This document shows positions 13,396 through 20,404 of a stretch of 42,074 nt of DNA, one piece after another. The stretch covers positions 134,172-176,245 of the forward strand of contig PKVY01000081.1 of assembly GCA_003131625.1 (NCBI GenBank), read 5' to 3'. The translations under genes were made by a program, and so were the position numbers. Origin of the DNA: Acidobacterium sp. Lineage in GTDB: Bacteria > Acidobacteriota > Terriglobia > Terriglobales > Acidobacteriaceae. Position 1 is the stretch's first letter; the number at the start of each line of letters is the position of its first letter. Under the pieces are notes generated by a model. That model had not been told where the DNA came from. It worked only from the letters and a program-made list of their open reading frames with translations, and ran no database searches.

Positions 13396-15816
13396 CTACG
13401 CATCGATCCAATGGATCTTCGGCAGCTCAAGCCCCTGACTGACGAGTCCTTGCAGCAAATAGACAAGGCCATCGCAGTTGTGAACGAGAATGCCGTTCGC
13501 TAAGAATTCGTGTGCGCCTTCAACGAGGAGGTTGTAGACGGGCCTTACGGACGAATCCTTGCGGATGTTCGCGGTGCCACTTCCGGCCGGATTCGCTTTT
13601 GTGCCACGCTGCAGCGGCGGGAATGACGTTGTAAAGCATGTTGCGTCGAGCTTCCCTGATCTGTTGCGGTGTGCGCCGGCGCATATGGTCGGAGATATGC
13701 TTCGCGCCATCTTTTGAGGCGAGATTAGAGATGCGGTTGTTGAGCGGGTTGCCGTCTTTGTGATGGACATGGGTGAATCGATCGATTGGCCCGAAGTTGT
13801 CGATCCAAAGCTGACGGTGGAGAGAGACGGGAGATTTGTGATTGCCGTCATGCCGCCAGTAGTAAACGCGATGAGCGCGTTGTTCGGCTTCAGGATTGCG
13901 GCGGTAGACCTTGCCATCGTAAAGAATGGCAGGCGGCGGATTCGCCCAATCAACCGATTCGTACCGGACAGCATCGCCTTTCCAGCGCCAATGATTCTCG
14001 CCTGAACGGGCAGCCGAAAATCGGGCACGCATTTCGGGACTCCACTTGTGTCCCTTATACCGGTCGCCGAGATTGCGGACAGAGACCTTACCAGCGCATT
14101 CGCGAGAACAAAACCTGCCGGTGCGCTCGCAGGCGTAGTATCGGAACTCTCTTCCGCATACTTCACACTTCCCGCTTCTATTGCCGAGATGCAGTCCTCC
14201 TTTCTGTTCCATACATAAATCATGTCGGATTCACGCACATTTGCAATGGGGACAACTCCGTGCGCCGTAATGACGGGATGATCGGGCGTGGCGGTCAATC
14301 CGAACCTTGTAATCACTTCTCGCCGTCCGGTTTGACCAGCCCAAAGCACGCGCTTATATCCCTGACGGGTGAAAACTCGGTCGCCTTCGCACACGGCTTT
14401 TATTGGGACTTCACCTCGTTCGGTGAAAACTAACGTGTCGCCATCGAGACATAGGTCGTCGTGTGACTCGACGCCAAGATTGAACATCTGCCCGAGCAGT
14501 TCCTCACATCCCGCCCGAGGGAATAGCACCGTGCCGTTCTTGATGTAGGGCGCTACCACTTGAAGCCTTGCCCGCTTGTCGCCCTGCGGCTTCATCGGAA
14601 CAACGGGCAAAAGCGCGCGCTCCATCTCCTGAATCGCGGCCTTTTGATACGCCACATCCTCCACGAAGAACAGGTTCGCGCCGCCGAGTTCGCCGGGAAT
14701 GTTCCTCACCTTCTGGAGGAAATTGAAGAACGTGACGTGCTCGTTGTACGGATGGGGCCGGATATAGATCTTCGGCGCGTTTTCGACGTAGAACACTTCG
14801 CCGGACACGATCGCCGTGTAATCCGCGCCTTCCTTCTGGCTGATCGCGAGGTCTATCCCGTGACCCTTGATCGCCGCGATGCCCTTCGGGAACTCGTCGT
14901 AGTAGTGAATGTCCTCGGGCTTTATGATCGCCTCGTCGTCCGAAACGATCTTCAGGAGCATTTCCCGCTGCCACGGGATCGCGCCCATATCCCGTTCCTT
15001 GTCCTTGAGGCTTTGCTCCGTGGGATACATCGCGGGCCATGTGCAAATGCCGTCCTTGTCGAGGAGCGGGAATTCGAGGACCTTGAATCCCGTGCCCGGC
15101 GCCCGGAGACGCGAAAGCAACGCGTCCATATGCAGGAGGTTCCCGATAACGACGAGCTTGCCCTTCCGGGCGTCCAAGCCCGGCATGATCTCGCTGTGGA
15201 GCCAGCGGTCGGTCTTGTCGCGGTTCTCCTTCGTGCGTACCCATTCGCCGTCCTCCGGGTCGTCCACGACGATGAGCTTCGGGCGGTATTGCAGATGGCG
15301 TAGACCTCTCACCTTCTGGCCGCGGGACCGGGCGAGGATTCGGACCCCGTTCGAAAGGACGATGTTCTGCTTCTGCCACTCCTCGCCTTCGCCCTGAAGG
15401 CTGAAGTCCTCGATGACGTTCCCTTTGATCTCGCCGTAGTCCTGCTTGATGAGGGTGTTCGTCTCGAGCTCGTGTTTGATGGCTGAAATGTTGAGGGTCG
15501 CCTGACGAGAGGAGTCGGCGATCAGGATGATGAAGGGATATTTCTCGGGATATTCGAGCGCGGCCCAGAGAGGGAGGGCCAAGCTGCCTAGCGTGCTCTT
15601 GCCTGAGCCGCGGAACCCGAGGACAAGGACGCGGCGCTCATGTTCGTCCTCAAGCGTGTGGACAAGCTGTGAGTGGAATGTGGCGGGAGGGTCGGTGAAG
15701 TATCCGGTGAGGTATATCAGCGAGAAGCCGAGCAGGTGTTTCCTGCTCTCTTTGCGGGCCTCGAAGTTGTCGAAAGGGTAATCAGCCGGGCTGGCTGGCG
15801 TTGCTGGGTTGGACAT
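13396..15816 (-). CDS. terL: Terminase large subunit interrupted by an intein
   Basis: The exteins (residues 1-455 and 781-806; 481 in total) form a normal-size packaging ATPase/nuclease. Walker A is GFRGSGKST (67-75), Walker B KLIVVDDPEDGEW (near 180), and a motif-III-like segment follows at VIGNLLHMDA. The nuclease domain contains GIDLAISQKEGADYTA (first Asp) and, after splicing, SHDDL joined to CDGLVYLLQG, restoring the conserved HDD...D pattern. The precursor is 806 residues. It overlaps the small-terminase gene by 35 bp. Without splicing the final nuclease Asp is displaced, so packaging depends on the intein being removed. Confidence 0.9.
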   Translation of the reverse strand: MSNPATPASPADYPFDNFEARKESRKHLLGFSLIYLTGYFTDPPATFHSQLVHTLEDEHERRVLVLGFRGSGKSTLGSLALPLWAALEYPEKYPFIILIADSSRQATLNISAIKHELETNTLIKQDYGEIKGNVIEDFSLQGEGEEWQKQNIVLSNGVRILARSRGQKVRGLRHLQYRPKLIVVDDPEDGEWVRTKENRDKTDRWLHSEIMPGLDARKGKLVVIGNLLHMDALLSRLRAPGTGFKVLEFPLLDKDGICTWPAMYPTEQSLKDKERDMGAIPWQREMLLKIVSDDEAIIKPEDIHYYDEFPKGIAAIKGHGIDLAISQKEGADYTAIVSGEVFYVENAPKIYIRPHPYNEHVTFFNFLQKVRNIPGELGGANLFFVEDVAYQKAAIQEMERALLPVVPMKPQGDKRARLQVVAPYIKNGTVLFPRAGCEELLGQMFNLGVESHDDLCLDGDTLVFTERGEVPIKAVCEGDRVFTRQGYKRVLWAGQTGRREVITRFGLTATPDHPVITAHGVVPIANVRESDMIYVWNRKEDCISAIEAGSVKYAEESSDTTPASAPAGFVLANALVRSLSAISATGIRDTSGVPKCVPDFRLPVQARIIGAGKAMLSGTNRLIGRIRRLPFFTMARSTAAILKPNNALIAFTTGGMTAITNLPSLSTVSFGSTTSGQSIDSPMSITKTATRSTTASLISPQKMARSISPTICAGAHRNRSGKLDATCFTTSFPPLQRGTKANPAGSGTANIRKDSSVRPVYNLLVEGAHEFLANGILVHNCDGLVYLLQGLVSQGLELPKIHWIDA
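13477..14451 (-). other. Intein in terminase nuclease motif
   Basis: The intein covers precursor residues 456-780 (325 aa). Cys1 opens block A (CLDGDTLVF), block B is GLTATPDHPVIT with the TxxH pattern, and the C-end has block F/G VYNLLVEGAHEFLANG...ILVHN, followed by Cys+1 of the C-extein. All residues for standard class 1 splicing (Cys1, block B Thr and His, penultimate His, Asn, Cys+1) are present. About 190 residues between the halves read as Ser/Thr/Ala/Arg-rich sequence with no endonuclease motif in this frame; the same DNA encodes an HNH protein in another frame. Confidence 0.88.
13520..14212 (-). CDS. HNH homing endonuclease overprinted in the intein
   Basis: This 230-codon ORF starts with ATG at 14212 and ends at 13520, wholly inside the intein and in the minus-1 frame relative to it. 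It has a Cys4 finger (CEVC at 16-19, then C28, C35, C39), a NUMOD3-like DNA-binding segment (about 53-80, GHKWSPEMRARFSAARSG) and an HNH core (H150, H151 in HVHHKDGNPLNN, then RISNLAS). It would nick or cut an intein-less terminase gene to drive homing. An in-frame stop lies 21 bp upstream of its ATG, so it does not extend. No good Shine-Dalgarno sequence precedes it. Paired sequencing indels are the main alternative to true overlap. Confidence 0.8.
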   Translation of the reverse strand: MEQKGGLHLGNRSGKCEVCGREFRYYACERTGRFCSRECAGKVSVRNLGDRYKGHKWSPEMRARFSAARSGENHWRWKGDAVRYESVDWANPPPAILYDGKVYRRNPEAEQRAHRVYYWRHDGNHKSPVSLHRQLWIDNFGPIDRFTHVHHKDGNPLNNRISNLASKDGAKHISDHMRRRTPQQIREARRNMLYNVIPAAAAWHKSESGRKWHREHPQGFVRKARLQPPR

Positions 15817-16306
15817 CCTCCTTCGGGGCGTTCAGAAGGCCCCAGTTGTCGAAGGCGACGCGGATCGCCTGCTTTCGTTCCTCGGGGAGCGGGGTGTTGC
15901 GGATCGTGGCGTCGAGCGTTCCGAGCTTGCGCTCGAAAACGCCGGCGTCGAAGAGTTTCTCGAAGACGGCGCTGTGGGCCTCGCGGATCTCACGGAGGGC
16001 CATGACACGATCCTGCTTGCGGGCGAACGGGTCGTTCGCGATCTCCCATGCGACGCGCACGACCTGCGTCATCGTGTCCTCGAAGGCGGCGAGGGCATAG
16101 TTGAGCGTCTGACGGTCGGCACGCTTGATGCGCTCCGCGTAGATCTTCTTTACGAGGGTCGAAAGGTAATGCCGCTCGATCTTGATACCGTACTCGCGAT
16201 CGAGCCGGTCGGCGAGGTCGTCAAGAGGGATCTGGTGGTCCTGCGCGATGACCGAACGCACCCGTGAAATGAGGTACTGCTTCTTGTCCTTGGCTATAAG
16301 CGGCAT
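15782..16306 (-). CDS. Probable terminase small subunit
   Basis: This 174-residue protein lies directly upstream of, and overlaps by 35 bp, the large terminase gene. The N-terminal part (about 5-60) is helical with a possible helix-turn-helix (IPLDDLADRLDREYGIKIERHYLSTLVKKI); the rest is helical with LREIREAHSAVFEKLFDAGVF. Small terminases recognise the packaging site and load the large subunit. Sequence identity to a named family is not evident, so the call rests on position, size and the N-terminal HTH. A/C-rich leader (AACCCAATCCTTCC) without Shine-Dalgarno sequence. Confidence 0.72.
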   Translation of the reverse strand: MPLIAKDKKQYLISRVRSVIAQDHQIPLDDLADRLDREYGIKIERHYLSTLVKKIYAERIKRADRQTLNYALAAFEDTMTQVVRVAWEIANDPFARKQDRVMALREIREAHSAVFEKLFDAGVFERKLGTLDATIRNTPLPEERKQAIRVAFDNWGLLNAPKEDVQPSNASQPG

Positions 16307-16383
16307 GGAAGGATTGGGTTGGTTCCCCTTAACTGTACCGCGACGAAGTAAAAAAGCTAGACTAGGCGTGATGTGAGGTCTGT
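16307..16383. promoter_or_regulatory. Divergent intergenic region with shared 10-mer
   Basis: This 77-bp gap separates the small terminase (left) from a plus-strand gene (right). It contains TTAACTGTAC at 16329-16338; read leftward TACAGT could be a -10 box for the terminase operon. The same 10-mer occurs in the other divergent gap at 19742-19751. The right-hand gene has a Shine-Dalgarno-like TGAGGT before its ATG. No matching -35 box is clear. Confidence 0.4.
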
Positions 16384-16743
16384 ATGGCCGAGATAACGAT
16401 AGAGTTCACCGGACGAACCCAAGATCTCAACGAATTCAGCTCCGCGCTCTTTGGGACTGACGCGCTAGCGGCCGGGACTCAAGAGGAGATTCCCGGAGGC
16501 GGGACGATCACGATGCAGTCGATGATGTTGCGCAAGGCGTACGGCATTCCGCAGTACATCGAAATCATTCTCTCAGTTGTGGACAGCATCGCCGCGGGGA
16601 TCGCCGGTAATTACATCTACATCAAGTTGATAGAGCACAACGGCGGGAACCTGAGTATCAGGATCAACCGGCGCGAGGTTCACCTCGACAAGCGCAAAAT
16701 AACCAAGATGATTGAGGAGGAAATCGCGACCCAAAGGAAATGA
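16384..16743 (+). CDS. 119-residue cargo protein, EACC1-like
   Basis: A plus-strand gene flanked by minus-strand genes. The sequence goes from an N-terminal beta segment (MAEITIEFTGRTQDLNEF) through a hydrophobic mid-part (YIEIILSVVDSIAAGIAGNYIYIKLIE) to a short C-terminal beta segment (LSIRINRREVHL). This order resembles effector-associated constant component 1 proteins, small partners in bacterial conflict systems, but the similarity is weak and I hold it as a lead only. The start is set by the TGAGGT ribosome site 5 bp upstream. The hydrophobic stretch is helix-like but not a convincing membrane segment. Confidence 0.65.
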   Translation: MAEITIEFTGRTQDLNEFSSALFGTDALAAGTQEEIPGGGTITMQSMMLRKAYGIPQYIEIILSVVDSIAAGIAGNYIYIKLIEHNGGNLSIRINRREVHLDKRKITKMIEEEIATQRK

Positions 16744-16750
16744 GAGACAA

Positions 16751-16779
16751 CGCAAAAAATAAAGGTCTACTTTTTTGCG
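16751..16779. terminator. Bidirectional terminator between convergent genes
   Basis: CGCAAAAAA (16751-16759) pairs with TTTTTTGCG (16771-16779) around an 11-nt loop. It lies between the stop of the plus-strand gene (16743) and the end of the minus-strand gene (16767), and either strand ends in a T-run. The stem is A/T-rich, so it is probably weak. Confidence 0.5.
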
Positions 16780-16967
16780 ATTTCCTTTAGCATCGCTGCG
16801 ATCTTCTTCAAGTCCTCAAAATCCGCGATAATCTCGATCCGCGCCTTCATTTTGTGCATCCGCTTGGAGACCTCCACCTCCCCATGAATGGTGGGATCAT
16901 TCAGCGCCTTCTCAAGCTCCTTCTGGCTGACGGCCGGGCCGAATTTTATGGTGTAGCGTTCGATCAT
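16767..16967 (-). CDS. Small alpha/beta protein, unknown function
   Basis: From ATG at 16967 the product has 66 residues: MIERYTIKFGPAVSQKELEKALND, then KARIEIIADFEDLKKIAAMLKEI. It looks like a compact alpha/beta fold without Cys or membrane segments. A longer form starting at GTG 17015 adds a basic segment with no support and is not preferred. A plus-strand gene converges on it from the left across a terminator-like hairpin. No family recognised. Confidence 0.55.
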   Translation of the reverse strand: MIERYTIKFGPAVSQKELEKALNDPTIHGEVEVSKRMHKMKARIEIIADFEDLKKIAAMLKEIAKK

Positions 16968-17147
16968 CTCTTTGGATTTTTCGCGACGAGCGTGAGCCAA
17001 ACAACTTTTTGCCACGCATTACAAAAACTTCGGACACGCGCTTTATCACTGACACGAAGGACTGTTTTAAGGCACGCATTGCATCGGTATTTTCGTTTAC
17101 GCTTGGCGAGGGAAATCATTTCTCATATTGCGTGATAGGTTTATGCC

Positions 17148-17318
17148 ATGGTTCAAGACGGCATTCGGTTCTGCGATGTATGTGATGAGGAGATCCCGCG
17201 AGGCGAGACATATGCCTATTACCTCGTACCAACGCCCGAAGGCGAATCTCGCGTTGATGTCTGCTTCGACTGCCGAATGAATATGCACGGGCGGGATCTG
17301 AAGTCTGCCGTGAATTGA
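17148..17318 (+). CDS. Small zinc-finger protein on plus strand
   Basis: This 56-residue ORF begins MVQDGIRFCDVCDEEIPRGE and ends RMNMHGRDLKSAVN. It has CDVC (9-12) and CFDC (39-42), the Cys4 arrangement of a treble-clef or DksA/LIM-like ribbon, separated by a beta segment (TYAYYLVPT). A TAGG sequence about 9 bp upstream may serve as ribosome site. It lies alone on the plus strand between minus-strand genes. The overlapping minus-strand frame has no motif and is taken as a shadow. A regulatory or adaptor role is inferred. Confidence 0.65.
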   Translation: MVQDGIRFCDVCDEEIPRGETYAYYLVPTPEGESRVDVCFDCRMNMHGRDLKSAVN

Positions 17319-17458
17319 GAAACCGGGAAGCCCCTTTGCCCGACGGATGGGGCGGTTGCGCAGGTATGGATGCCTTGTTCGGGCAAAATACCGTCTAGAA
17401 CGGGTTCCGCCGATTGGTCCTGCCGCGCCATTACTGGTTCGCGTTCCCGGCCCGATTG

Positions 17459-17671
17459 CTATTCTTCCGGCGCGCCCTCCGGTTCTTTGACCGGCTCTTC
17501 CTTTGCCGGCGCTTCGTCACCCTCAGGCTTTTCCTCGGGCTCTACTGCGGGCGTGGCTTCGGGAGTGGGCGCTGCATCGTTCTTCACCTCTTCTGCCGCG
17601 GGCGCCGCTACCGGCTGCTCGGCTCCGGCTTCCCGGATTCCGCCCTCTGGTGCTGCTTCGTAATCTGCCAT
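17459..17671 (-). CDS. Acidic Ala/Glu/Pro-rich low-complexity protein
   Basis: The 70-residue product is nearly all Ala, Glu and Pro (PAAEEVKNDAAPTPEATP, EEKPEGDEAPAKEEP), with no aromatic residue after Tyr4 and a strongly negative charge. It is probably disordered. The leader ACATCAAAACAA before ATG is A/C-rich without a Shine-Dalgarno sequence, matching neighbouring minus-strand starts, which favours a real gene. Such proteins can be linkers, scaffold-like or DNA mimics; none is shown. Confidence 0.5.
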   Translation of the reverse strand: MADYEAAPEGGIREAGAEQPVAAPAAEEVKNDAAPTPEATPAVEPEEKPEGDEAPAKEEPVKEPEGAPEE

Positions 17672-17701
17672 TTGTTTTGATGTGTGGTTTTGTATCGACC
17701 T

Positions 17702-18199
17702 TTACAGACGCCGCACTCTTTCAGCGACGCTCCTGTTGTTCTCTGCAAGCCCGCGGAAATATTGAGCTGTCTTCTCTCCGTTTGCCGCGTTCTCTTCCTC
17801 GGCCTTCGCCTGCTGGCGTTTGTACTCCGCAACCTTCTCTGCCTGCTTGCGCTCTTTGTCGGACAAGTACTTCTCCTGTCCGGTCATCTGGTCGCGCTTG
17901 ATGAACTTCGCGGGCTCATGGCAAATCGAACATACCCACTCATCCGATCCCTTTAGATCTCCGATCATGCTCTCGTGGCCGTTCTCACAGGAATAAAAGC
18001 CCTTCTCCTCCAACTCGCTCACCTGCTTGATCCGAGCTTCCATCTCATCGGCTTCGGCATTGAGGCGTGAGACAACGTCGCGTTTCTCCGCGGCGAGCCT
18101 TGACGCGAGGCCCGCGTTCAGGTCATTCGTTGCCGCTTCCACTTCCTGCTTTAGCCGGTACTGGGCCTTCGCATACCGCTTTGCGATGAATCTGAGCAT
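17702..18199 (-). CDS. Coiled-coil protein with central zinc finger
   Basis: The product is 165 residues from ATG at 18199 (MLRFIAKRYAKAQYRLKQEVE). Helical coils flank a zinc finger made of FYSCENGHE and WVCSICHEPAKF (C-x3-H, then CxxC, about residues 70-105). The C-half is Lys/Glu/Ala-rich coil (KERKQAEKVAEYKRQQAKAEEENA). A start 14 codons upstream has no support. It follows a 35-residue membrane mini-protein by 2 bp. Function unknown; the rubredoxin-like knuckle in a coil suggests a structural or DNA-associated role. Confidence 0.65.
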   Translation of the reverse strand: MLRFIAKRYAKAQYRLKQEVEAATNDLNAGLASRLAAEKRDVVSRLNAEADEMEARIKQVSELEEKGFYSCENGHESMIGDLKGSDEWVCSICHEPAKFIKRDQMTGQEKYLSDKERKQAEKVAEYKRQQAKAEEENAANGEKTAQYFRGLAENNRSVAERVRRL

Positions 18200-18201
18200 T
18201 G

Positions 18202-18309
18202 TTATTTTGCGGTGGCTTTGATGATCTCGACGAAGATCCACGCCGCAATGAACACGTATACCAGCACAGTGACAAAACGCATGGATGCCTTGAAGTGCTT
18301 GGAGGTCAT
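18202..18309 (-). CDS. 35-residue single-pass membrane mini-protein
   Basis: The ORF reads MTSKHFKASMRFVTVLVYVF..., continuing IAAWIFVEIIKATAK, one hydrophobic helix (about 11-29) with basic ends. The ATG leader (CCTAAATCA) is of the A/C-rich type seen for neighbours, and the stop lies 2 bp before the next start. It could be a holin-like or anchor peptide, but a single short helix does not decide this. Real expression is plausible rather than proven. Confidence 0.5.
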   Translation of the reverse strand: MTSKHFKASMRFVTVLVYVFIAAWIFVEIIKATAK

Positions 18310-18373
18310 TGATTTAGGGGATTATCTAAAGTGTAGAATATGGGGGATATTAGTCAATCCACAGGAACATGGA

Positions 18374-19195
18374 ATGCCCAAAAGGATTTGTAAACTTTGC
18401 CTGCAGCACAGGGAACTCAGGCGTAGCCATTTCATGCCTCGGGCTATTTATGGGAATCTGAGAGCTCCGGGCTATGAGCCGGTGCAGCTCACGTCGAAGG
18501 TCGTGAGGCCCACATCTCTCCAGACGGCCGAATACCTCCTGTGCCACGATTGTGAGCAGCTCCTCAACAAGAAAGGTGAGCGGTGGGTTCTCCCCCGTCT
18601 TGCGAGGTACAACGCTTCATTTCCGCTCTACGATCTTCTCACCAAGAGGCCACCAGTATTCGACGATGGTTATCTGGCCGTCTATGCAACGGCCGAGAAC
18701 CCGGATGTGGATCGCGAAAGCTTGATCAACTTCGCCATTGGCCTCTTCTGGAAGGCTTCCGTTCATTCTTGGAGTGGCGAGCGACAGGAAGCGCGCATCG
18801 ATCTCGGCGACGTCGGGGAGAATCTCCGGCGATTCCTGTTGGGGCAAGCGGCCCTAGCAGAGAATGTTGCGCTGGTCCTGATTGTCGTTCCTCCACCGGT
18901 GTCCCTAATAGCCACAACCGATCCGATACGTGGATCGAATGCCGACTTCGCGAATTACCACTCTTATGTGCCGGGCCTGTTTATGAATCTTTGCGTCGGA
19001 GCGGACGGTCGAGAGAGAATGAAGGGCACCTGTATTGTTTCGAATCCACTCGGCCCTGTCACTGTCCAAGACGTTACGCCTGACATTCGGGCACTACTCC
19101 ATTCTGTGGGAGCCGGTGCGTATAAGACAAAGAAACTCATAGAAACTCAGGCGGAAATCGTCGAAAAGCAGCTCCACAAGAAGCCTCAGTCCTAA
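18374..19195 (+). CDS. HNH-like zinc-finger cargo protein
   Basis: The product is 273 residues from ATG at 18374, chosen because AGGA lies 7 bp upstream. The N-terminus ICKLCLQHRELRRSHFMPRAIYG followed at about 50 residues by LLCHDCEQLL has two CxxC pairs and an SHxxP motif, an arrangement like HNH-type treble-clef nucleases in orphan bacterial proteins. The C-terminal 170 residues are alpha/beta with no motif known to me. It stands alone in plus orientation, so it is cargo; a nuclease-type defence or exclusion factor is a reasonable guess. It converges on the VRR nuclease gene with a 4-bp overlap. Confidence 0.7.
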   Translation: MPKRICKLCLQHRELRRSHFMPRAIYGNLRAPGYEPVQLTSKVVRPTSLQTAEYLLCHDCEQLLNKKGERWVLPRLARYNASFPLYDLLTKRPPVFDDGYLAVYATAENPDVDRESLINFAIGLFWKASVHSWSGERQEARIDLGDVGENLRRFLLGQAALAENVALVLIVVPPPVSLIATTDPIRGSNADFANYHSYVPGLFMNLCVGADGRERMKGTCIVSNPLGPVTVQDVTPDIRALLHSVGAGAYKTKKLIETQAEIVEKQLHKKPQS

Positions 19196-19488
19196 ATTTG
19201 CGCAAGAACATCATCAATGCCATGAGCAATGATGTACCTTCCTCCGGCTTCTTCCAGTCGTCTCTGAAATTCCTTCTGGTGCTCGCTCTGCTTTCCGCCC
19301 GGTGCTTTGACCTCGATCCCGACGTACTGCCCGTTCACGACGCACACGATGTCCGGACTGCCGACCGCGCCGAACCGGTAGAAATGCTTGTTTGAATCGA
19401 CGAAAGCGCCGCTGTTGTTCCGGTAGTGGAACACGTGCTTCCACGCCAGCCATTCGAGAATCGCTTTCTGTGTCGCGCTTTCCTTCAT
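19192..19488 (-). CDS. VRR-NUC domain nuclease
   Basis: This 98-residue protein is a single VRR-NUC (PD-D/ExK) domain: an N-terminal helix, KHFYRFGAVGSPDIVCVVNGQ with Asp46, and YVGIEVKAPGGKQSEHQ with Glu59, Lys61 and the trailing QxxxQ-type Gln. Phage VRR-NUC proteins are Holliday-junction or flap nucleases in replication and recombination. A GGAGGGA lies just before ATG. The upstream Cys-rich gene overlaps by 4 bp, so both are translated together. Confidence 0.88.
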   Translation of the reverse strand: MKESATQKAILEWLAWKHVFHYRNNSGAFVDSNKHFYRFGAVGSPDIVCVVNGQYVGIEVKAPGGKQSEHQKEFQRRLEEAGGRYIIAHGIDDVLAQI

Positions 19489-19730
19489 TCCCTCCGACGT
19501 TTAGGTTTGTCTGATACCGGCCGGCCGTGTCCGCACTCGCAATCGCACGGGTGATCGTGGCTGTTGTTCTCTTGCCAGTCTCGAATTATGCGAGTGTGGT
19601 CTTCATGTGCGGCGTGAGCCAACCGGCGCGCGAGCTTGTCGTCGTTATATTCTTGACGCGGGACGGAGCCATCACAGTCTGAGTGCTTTTTCTGTTTGCA
19701 GGGGATGGAGATGTAGCGGGGGCCGCGCAT
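19485..19730 (-). CDS. Cys/His-rich small protein
   Basis: This 81-residue protein contains CKQKKHSDCDG near the N-end and HPCDCECGHG near the C-end, with additional His residues, so one or two zinc sites are likely. A basic tail (KPKRRRE) follows. It is first in a short operon with the VRR nuclease (4-bp overlap) and probably reads from the promoter at 19745-19772. Perhaps an accessory DNA-binding protein for the nuclease. Confidence 0.65.
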   Translation of the reverse strand: MRGPRYISIPCKQKKHSDCDGSVPRQEYNDDKLARRLAHAAHEDHTRIIRDWQENNSHDHPCDCECGHGRPVSDKPKRRRE

Positions 19731-19741
19731 GGGGAATTAAG

Positions 19742-19772
19742 TTAACTGTACAATTGGCGGGCGCGGAGTCAA
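19742..19772 (-). promoter_or_regulatory. Sigma-70-like promoter, leftward
   Basis: On the minus strand TTGACT (19772-19767) and TACAGT (19750-19745) are spaced by 16 bp, upstream of the Cys-rich/VRR nuclease operon starting at 19730. The 10-mer TTAACTGTAC (19742-19751) covers the -10 box and is shared with the divergent gap at 16329, so it may also be an operator. The plus-strand gene at 19808 may read from the same region. Confidence 0.55.
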
Positions 19773-19807
19773 GGAGAAGGCGTAAGCTAGTCGGAGAGGA
19801 TTATGCG

Positions 19808-20062
19808 GTGGCGAGCAACGGCGCGCGGCGGTTCGTATATGAATTCAATGGACAGCCAAAATTGCGAGAGGTCGAGGAAGATCTGAGCGGCGGGATGGAG
19901 ATGCCGAGTATCGGAAGTATCATCAACCGGCACGATAAGGATTGGAAAGTAACCCACTTGCTCGCGCCGGTCTCATCAAGCGGAACCATTCCGATCGTCC
20001 GCGTGTTCTTGAGCGATAACTTCAAGGGACACTCTTTCGTCTTGAAGCGTGTAGTACCATGA
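19808..20062 (+). CDS. 84-residue cargo protein, unknown
   Basis: The start is taken as GTG at 19808 (MASNGARRFVYEFNGQPKL) because GGAGAGGA lies 8 bp upstream. The body (IGSIINRHDKDWKVTHLLAP, GTIPIVRVFLSD, HSFVLKRVV) reads as a small beta-rich domain without Cys or membrane helix. It is a plus-strand gene opposite the nuclease operon and is followed by another plus-strand gene 23 bp on. No family recognised. Confidence 0.6.
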   Translation: MASNGARRFVYEFNGQPKLREVEEDLSGGMEMPSIGSIINRHDKDWKVTHLLAPVSSSGTIPIVRVFLSDNFKGHSFVLKRVVP

Positions 20063-20085
20063 TCACAAGCGGGAGGTGTAAGGAT

Positions 20086-20349
20086 ATGAAGTTCCAAGTG
20101 ACCATCACCCGCACGGATACGGGAGCAAACACGCGGGTCAAGTCTGACACTGGAGAGGCGAACAAGGATGTTGCTTCATGGAGTGAAGCGCTTGCCGAAG
20201 CCGAGCGCCTTGGCCTGATCAATGCCGTAGAATCCCTCGCCGCCAAAGCCCTCCCGCCCGGCTTTCCTTTGCACGTTTCCGCGGATGCCAGCGTTGCCGA
20301 TCTTGTCAGGCATGGATTCGCGCTCGGCAAGGGCGCGCCGCCACGATAA
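20086..20349 (+). CDS. 87-residue cargo protein, unknown
   Basis: The ATG at 20086 (MKFQVTITRTDTGANTRVKS) has GGGAGGTG 7 bp upstream, better than the upstream in-frame ATG at 20059. The protein has an N-terminal beta hairpin, a helix (SWSEALAEAERLGLINAVES) and a C-terminal LPPGFPLHVSAD segment. It pairs with the preceding plus-strand gene as a two-gene cargo unit. Function unknown. Confidence 0.65.
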   Translation: MKFQVTITRTDTGANTRVKSDTGEANKDVASWSEALAEAERLGLINAVESLAAKALPPGFPLHVSADASVADLVRHGFALGKGAPPR

Positions 20350-20404
20350 GGAATCTCTCGGGGGACGATTGCGACGACGCCGAGCTTGATGAGGAGGGAG
20401 CGGA

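Noticed and set aside
13396-13472. N-terminal extension of the 68-residue basic protein to 13472
   Set aside because: It would overlap the terminase C-extein codons and begins with a Cys/Arg/Ser-rich stretch unlike the rest; ATG at 13373 gives a coherent coiled coil.
14150-14215. Programmed -1 frameshift joining terminase and HNH frames
   Set aside because: No canonical X-XXY-YYZ slip site with pairing in both frames is visible; the HNH ORF has its own ATG.
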